This document shows, piece by piece, positions 3,969 through 5,418 of a stretch of 5,418 bases of DNA; within the stretch, counting starts at the first letter, position 1, and each line of letters starts with the position of its first letter. The DNA is taken from NCBI GenBank assembly GCA_958453575.1, contig CAUDYH010000108.1:1-5418 (forward strand), written 5' to 3'. Origin of the DNA: an uncultured Collinsella sp. Its GTDB lineage: Bacteria; Actinomycetota; Coriobacteriia; Coriobacteriales; Coriobacteriaceae. The position numbers and the translations under genes were made by a program. The notes beneath the pieces were generated by a model. That model had not been told where the DNA came from and did no database searches. It saw only the letters and a program-made list of their open reading frames with translations.

Positions 3969-5418
3969 ATGTCGTTGAATCTGGGCAGCCTGGGCATGGA
4001 AGATGCCTCGTTTGACTTTGGCGGTTCCTACATCATGGCGCTCGACTGCGGCACCACCTCGGTACTTGCGACCATCGTCGACGAGTACGGATGCATCGTC
4101 GCGCAGGCACGTCGCAGCGTCAAAACCAGTTTTCCGCGTCCCGGTTGGGTGGAGCAAGACCCCATGGCGGTCCTTGCCAGCCAGATCGCCGTCATGATGG
4201 AAGTCCAGTTTAAGAGCGGTATCCACTCCGACCGCATTGCCGCCATCGGCATCTCCAACCAGCGCGAGACCACGGTGGTCTGGGACCGCGTGAGCGGTCA
4301 GCCGATCTATAACGCCATCGTGTGGCAGTGCCGCCGTACCGCGCCGGCAATCGACGCGTTGGTTGAACAGGGTTGCGAGGAGCTGGTGCGCTCCCGCACG
4401 GGACTCACGCTCGACCCGTATTTCTCGGCCTCCAAGGTGCAGTGGATTCTCGACAACGTCGACGGCGCACGCGAAAGCGCGGCGGCGGGCGACCTCATGT
4501 TTGGCACCATCGACACCTGGCTCATCTACAACCTCACCGGCGGCCAGGTCTTTGCCACCGACTACACCAATGCCAGCCGCACGGCACTCTTTAATATCCA
4601 TACGCTCGATTGGGACGACGACCTGCTGGCACTCTTTGACGTTCCACGTTCCATGATGCCCGAGGTTCGCTGGAGCTCGGGCGACTACGGCCGCGTCGCG
4701 AGCGACATCATGACCAACATGCCGCCCATCATGGGCGTGGCGGGTGACCAACAGGCGTCGCTGTTCGGCCACTGCTGTTTCCGTCCCGGCCAGACCAAAA
4801 ACACCTATGGCACGGGTTGCTTTATGCTCATGAACACCGGCGACGAGATCGTCGAATCCAAGAATGGCCTGGTCTCCACCATCGGTATCGCTGCGGACGG
4901 CAAAGTCAGCTATGCGCTCGAGGGCTCTATTTTTGCCGCCGGCTCAACGATGAACTGGCTTCGCAACAACATGGGCATCATCTCGAGCGTGAGCGAGTCG
5001 GCACAACTCGCTGCTTCGATTAGCGACAACGAGGGCTGCTACTTCGTTCCCGCCTTTGCGGGTTTGGGCGCTCCCTGGTGGGACCCGCATGCTCGCGGTA
5101 TCGTGTGCGGTCTGACCGGCGCCTCGAGCCGTGCGACCATCGTACGTGCCGCCTGCGAATCCATGGCATATCAGAGCTACGACGTGCTGCGCGCCATGGA
5201 GCAGGACGTGGGGCTTTCGATTGAGCGCCTGTCTGTCGATGGCGGTGCCTCGCGCAACGAGTTCATCATGCAATTCCAGGCTGATCTGCTGGATATTCCC
5301 GTGCTGCAGTGCGAGACGGTGGAGACCACGGCGATTGGCGCCGCGTACTTGGCGGGCCTTGCTGTCGGCTATTGGGAGGATTTGGAGGAGCTGGAGCAAA
5401 ACGCTCAGATCGTCAAAG
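3969..5418 (+). CDS. glpK: Glycerol kinase, 3' end outside window
   Basis: Glycerol kinase phosphorylates glycerol to sn-glycerol 3-phosphate with ATP in the cytoplasm. The 483 codons seen cover nearly the whole FGGY-family protein. Motifs in order are: ALDCGTTS (24-31, phosphate loop); PGWVEQDP (58-65); ISNQRETT (95-102, with the glycerol-binding Arg-Glu); NAIVWQCRRT (115-124); TGLTLDPYFS (144-153, with the glycerol-binding Tyr); NASRT (201-205); AGDQQASLFG (258-267, with the catalytic Asp and its Gln); YGTGCFMLMNTG (280-291); GLGAPWWDPHARG (365-377); and DGGASRNEFIMQFQADLL (424-441). It differs from the standard protein in three ways. About 22 extra residues precede the first strand. The phosphate loop reads CGTTSVLA where QGTTSSRA is usual, losing an ATP-side Arg. 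The 241-253 loop lacks the Gly/Arg pattern for fructose-1,6-bisphosphate and the His phosphorylated by HPr in Firmicutes. No stop occurs before the window end. Confidence 0.94.
   Translation, partial: MSLNLGSLGMEDASFDFGGSYIMALDCGTTSVLATIVDEYGCIVAQARRSVKTSFPRPGWVEQDPMAVLASQIAVMMEVQFKSGIHSDRIAAIGISNQRETTVVWDRVSGQPIYNAIVWQCRRTAPAIDALVEQGCEELVRSRTGLTLDPYFSASKVQWILDNVDGARESAAAGDLMFGTIDTWLIYNLTGGQVFATDYTNASRTALFNIHTLDWDDDLLALFDVPRSMMPEVRWSSGDYGRVASDIMTNMPPIMGVAGDQQASLFGHCCFRPGQTKNTYGTGCFMLMNTGDEIVESKNGLVSTIGIAADGKVSYALEGSIFAAGSTMNWLRNNMGIISSVSESAQLAASISDNEGCYFVPAFAGLGAPWWDPHARGIVCGLTGASSRATIVRAACESMAYQSYDVLRAMEQDVGLSIERLSVDGGASRNEFIMQFQADLLDIPVLQCETVETTAIGAAYLAGLAVGYWEDLEELEQNAQIVK

Noticed and set aside
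3744..4772. Long minus-strand open frame (342 codons) opposite tsaC and glpK
   Set aside because: It lies antisense to clearly recognised proteins, has a composition rich in Arg, Ala, Gly and His typical of GC-rich shadow frames, and has no recognisable domain.
4944..5399. Minus-strand open frame opposite the end of glpK
   Set aside because: Antisense to conserved FGGY-family motifs; typical GC-rich shadow.

Overview
The window is about 5.4 kb of mostly GC-rich DNA. Its codon use and gene content suggest a gut-type actinobacterium of the Coriobacteriia; Collinsella or a close relative is my best guess. That rests on overall protein character and base composition, not on a search. All confident genes lie on the plus strand.

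Layout: (1) positions 1-374 hold the C-terminal end of peptide chain release factor 1 (prfA), beginning at the GGQ motif. (2) Positions 375-1090 are a roughly 715-base gap without a convincing gene. It carries a hairpin flush with the prfA stop, a strong nested rho-independent terminator, an AT-rich patch with a degenerate ~128-base direct repeat, a short hairpin with perfect 8-base arms, and a possible decayed minus-strand reading frame. (3) Positions 1091-2365 are prmC, the methyltransferase that modifies the release-factor GGQ glutamine; it has an unusual Ala/Glu-rich insertion of about 130 residues. (4) Positions 2380-3077 are a hicA-hicB toxin-antitoxin module with its own sigma70-type promoter and a perfect palindromic operator across the -10 box. 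(5) Positions 3212-3955 are a Sua5/YrdC-family threonylcarbamoyl-AMP synthase with an extra ~30-residue segment. (6) From 3969 to the window end is glycerol kinase (glpK), open at the right edge, 13 bases behind the previous gene.

Functionally, prfA, prmC and tsaC/sua5 form a widely recurring neighbourhood for translation termination and tRNA modification. Here it is broken up twice: by the repeat-bearing spacer after prfA and by hicAB after prmC. Each block appears to have its own transcription signals, except that tsaC and glpK look co-transcribed. The features most worth a second look are the PrmC insertion, the hicAB operator, the repeat family in the spacer, and the altered N-terminal ATP-site and regulatory loops of the glycerol kinase.
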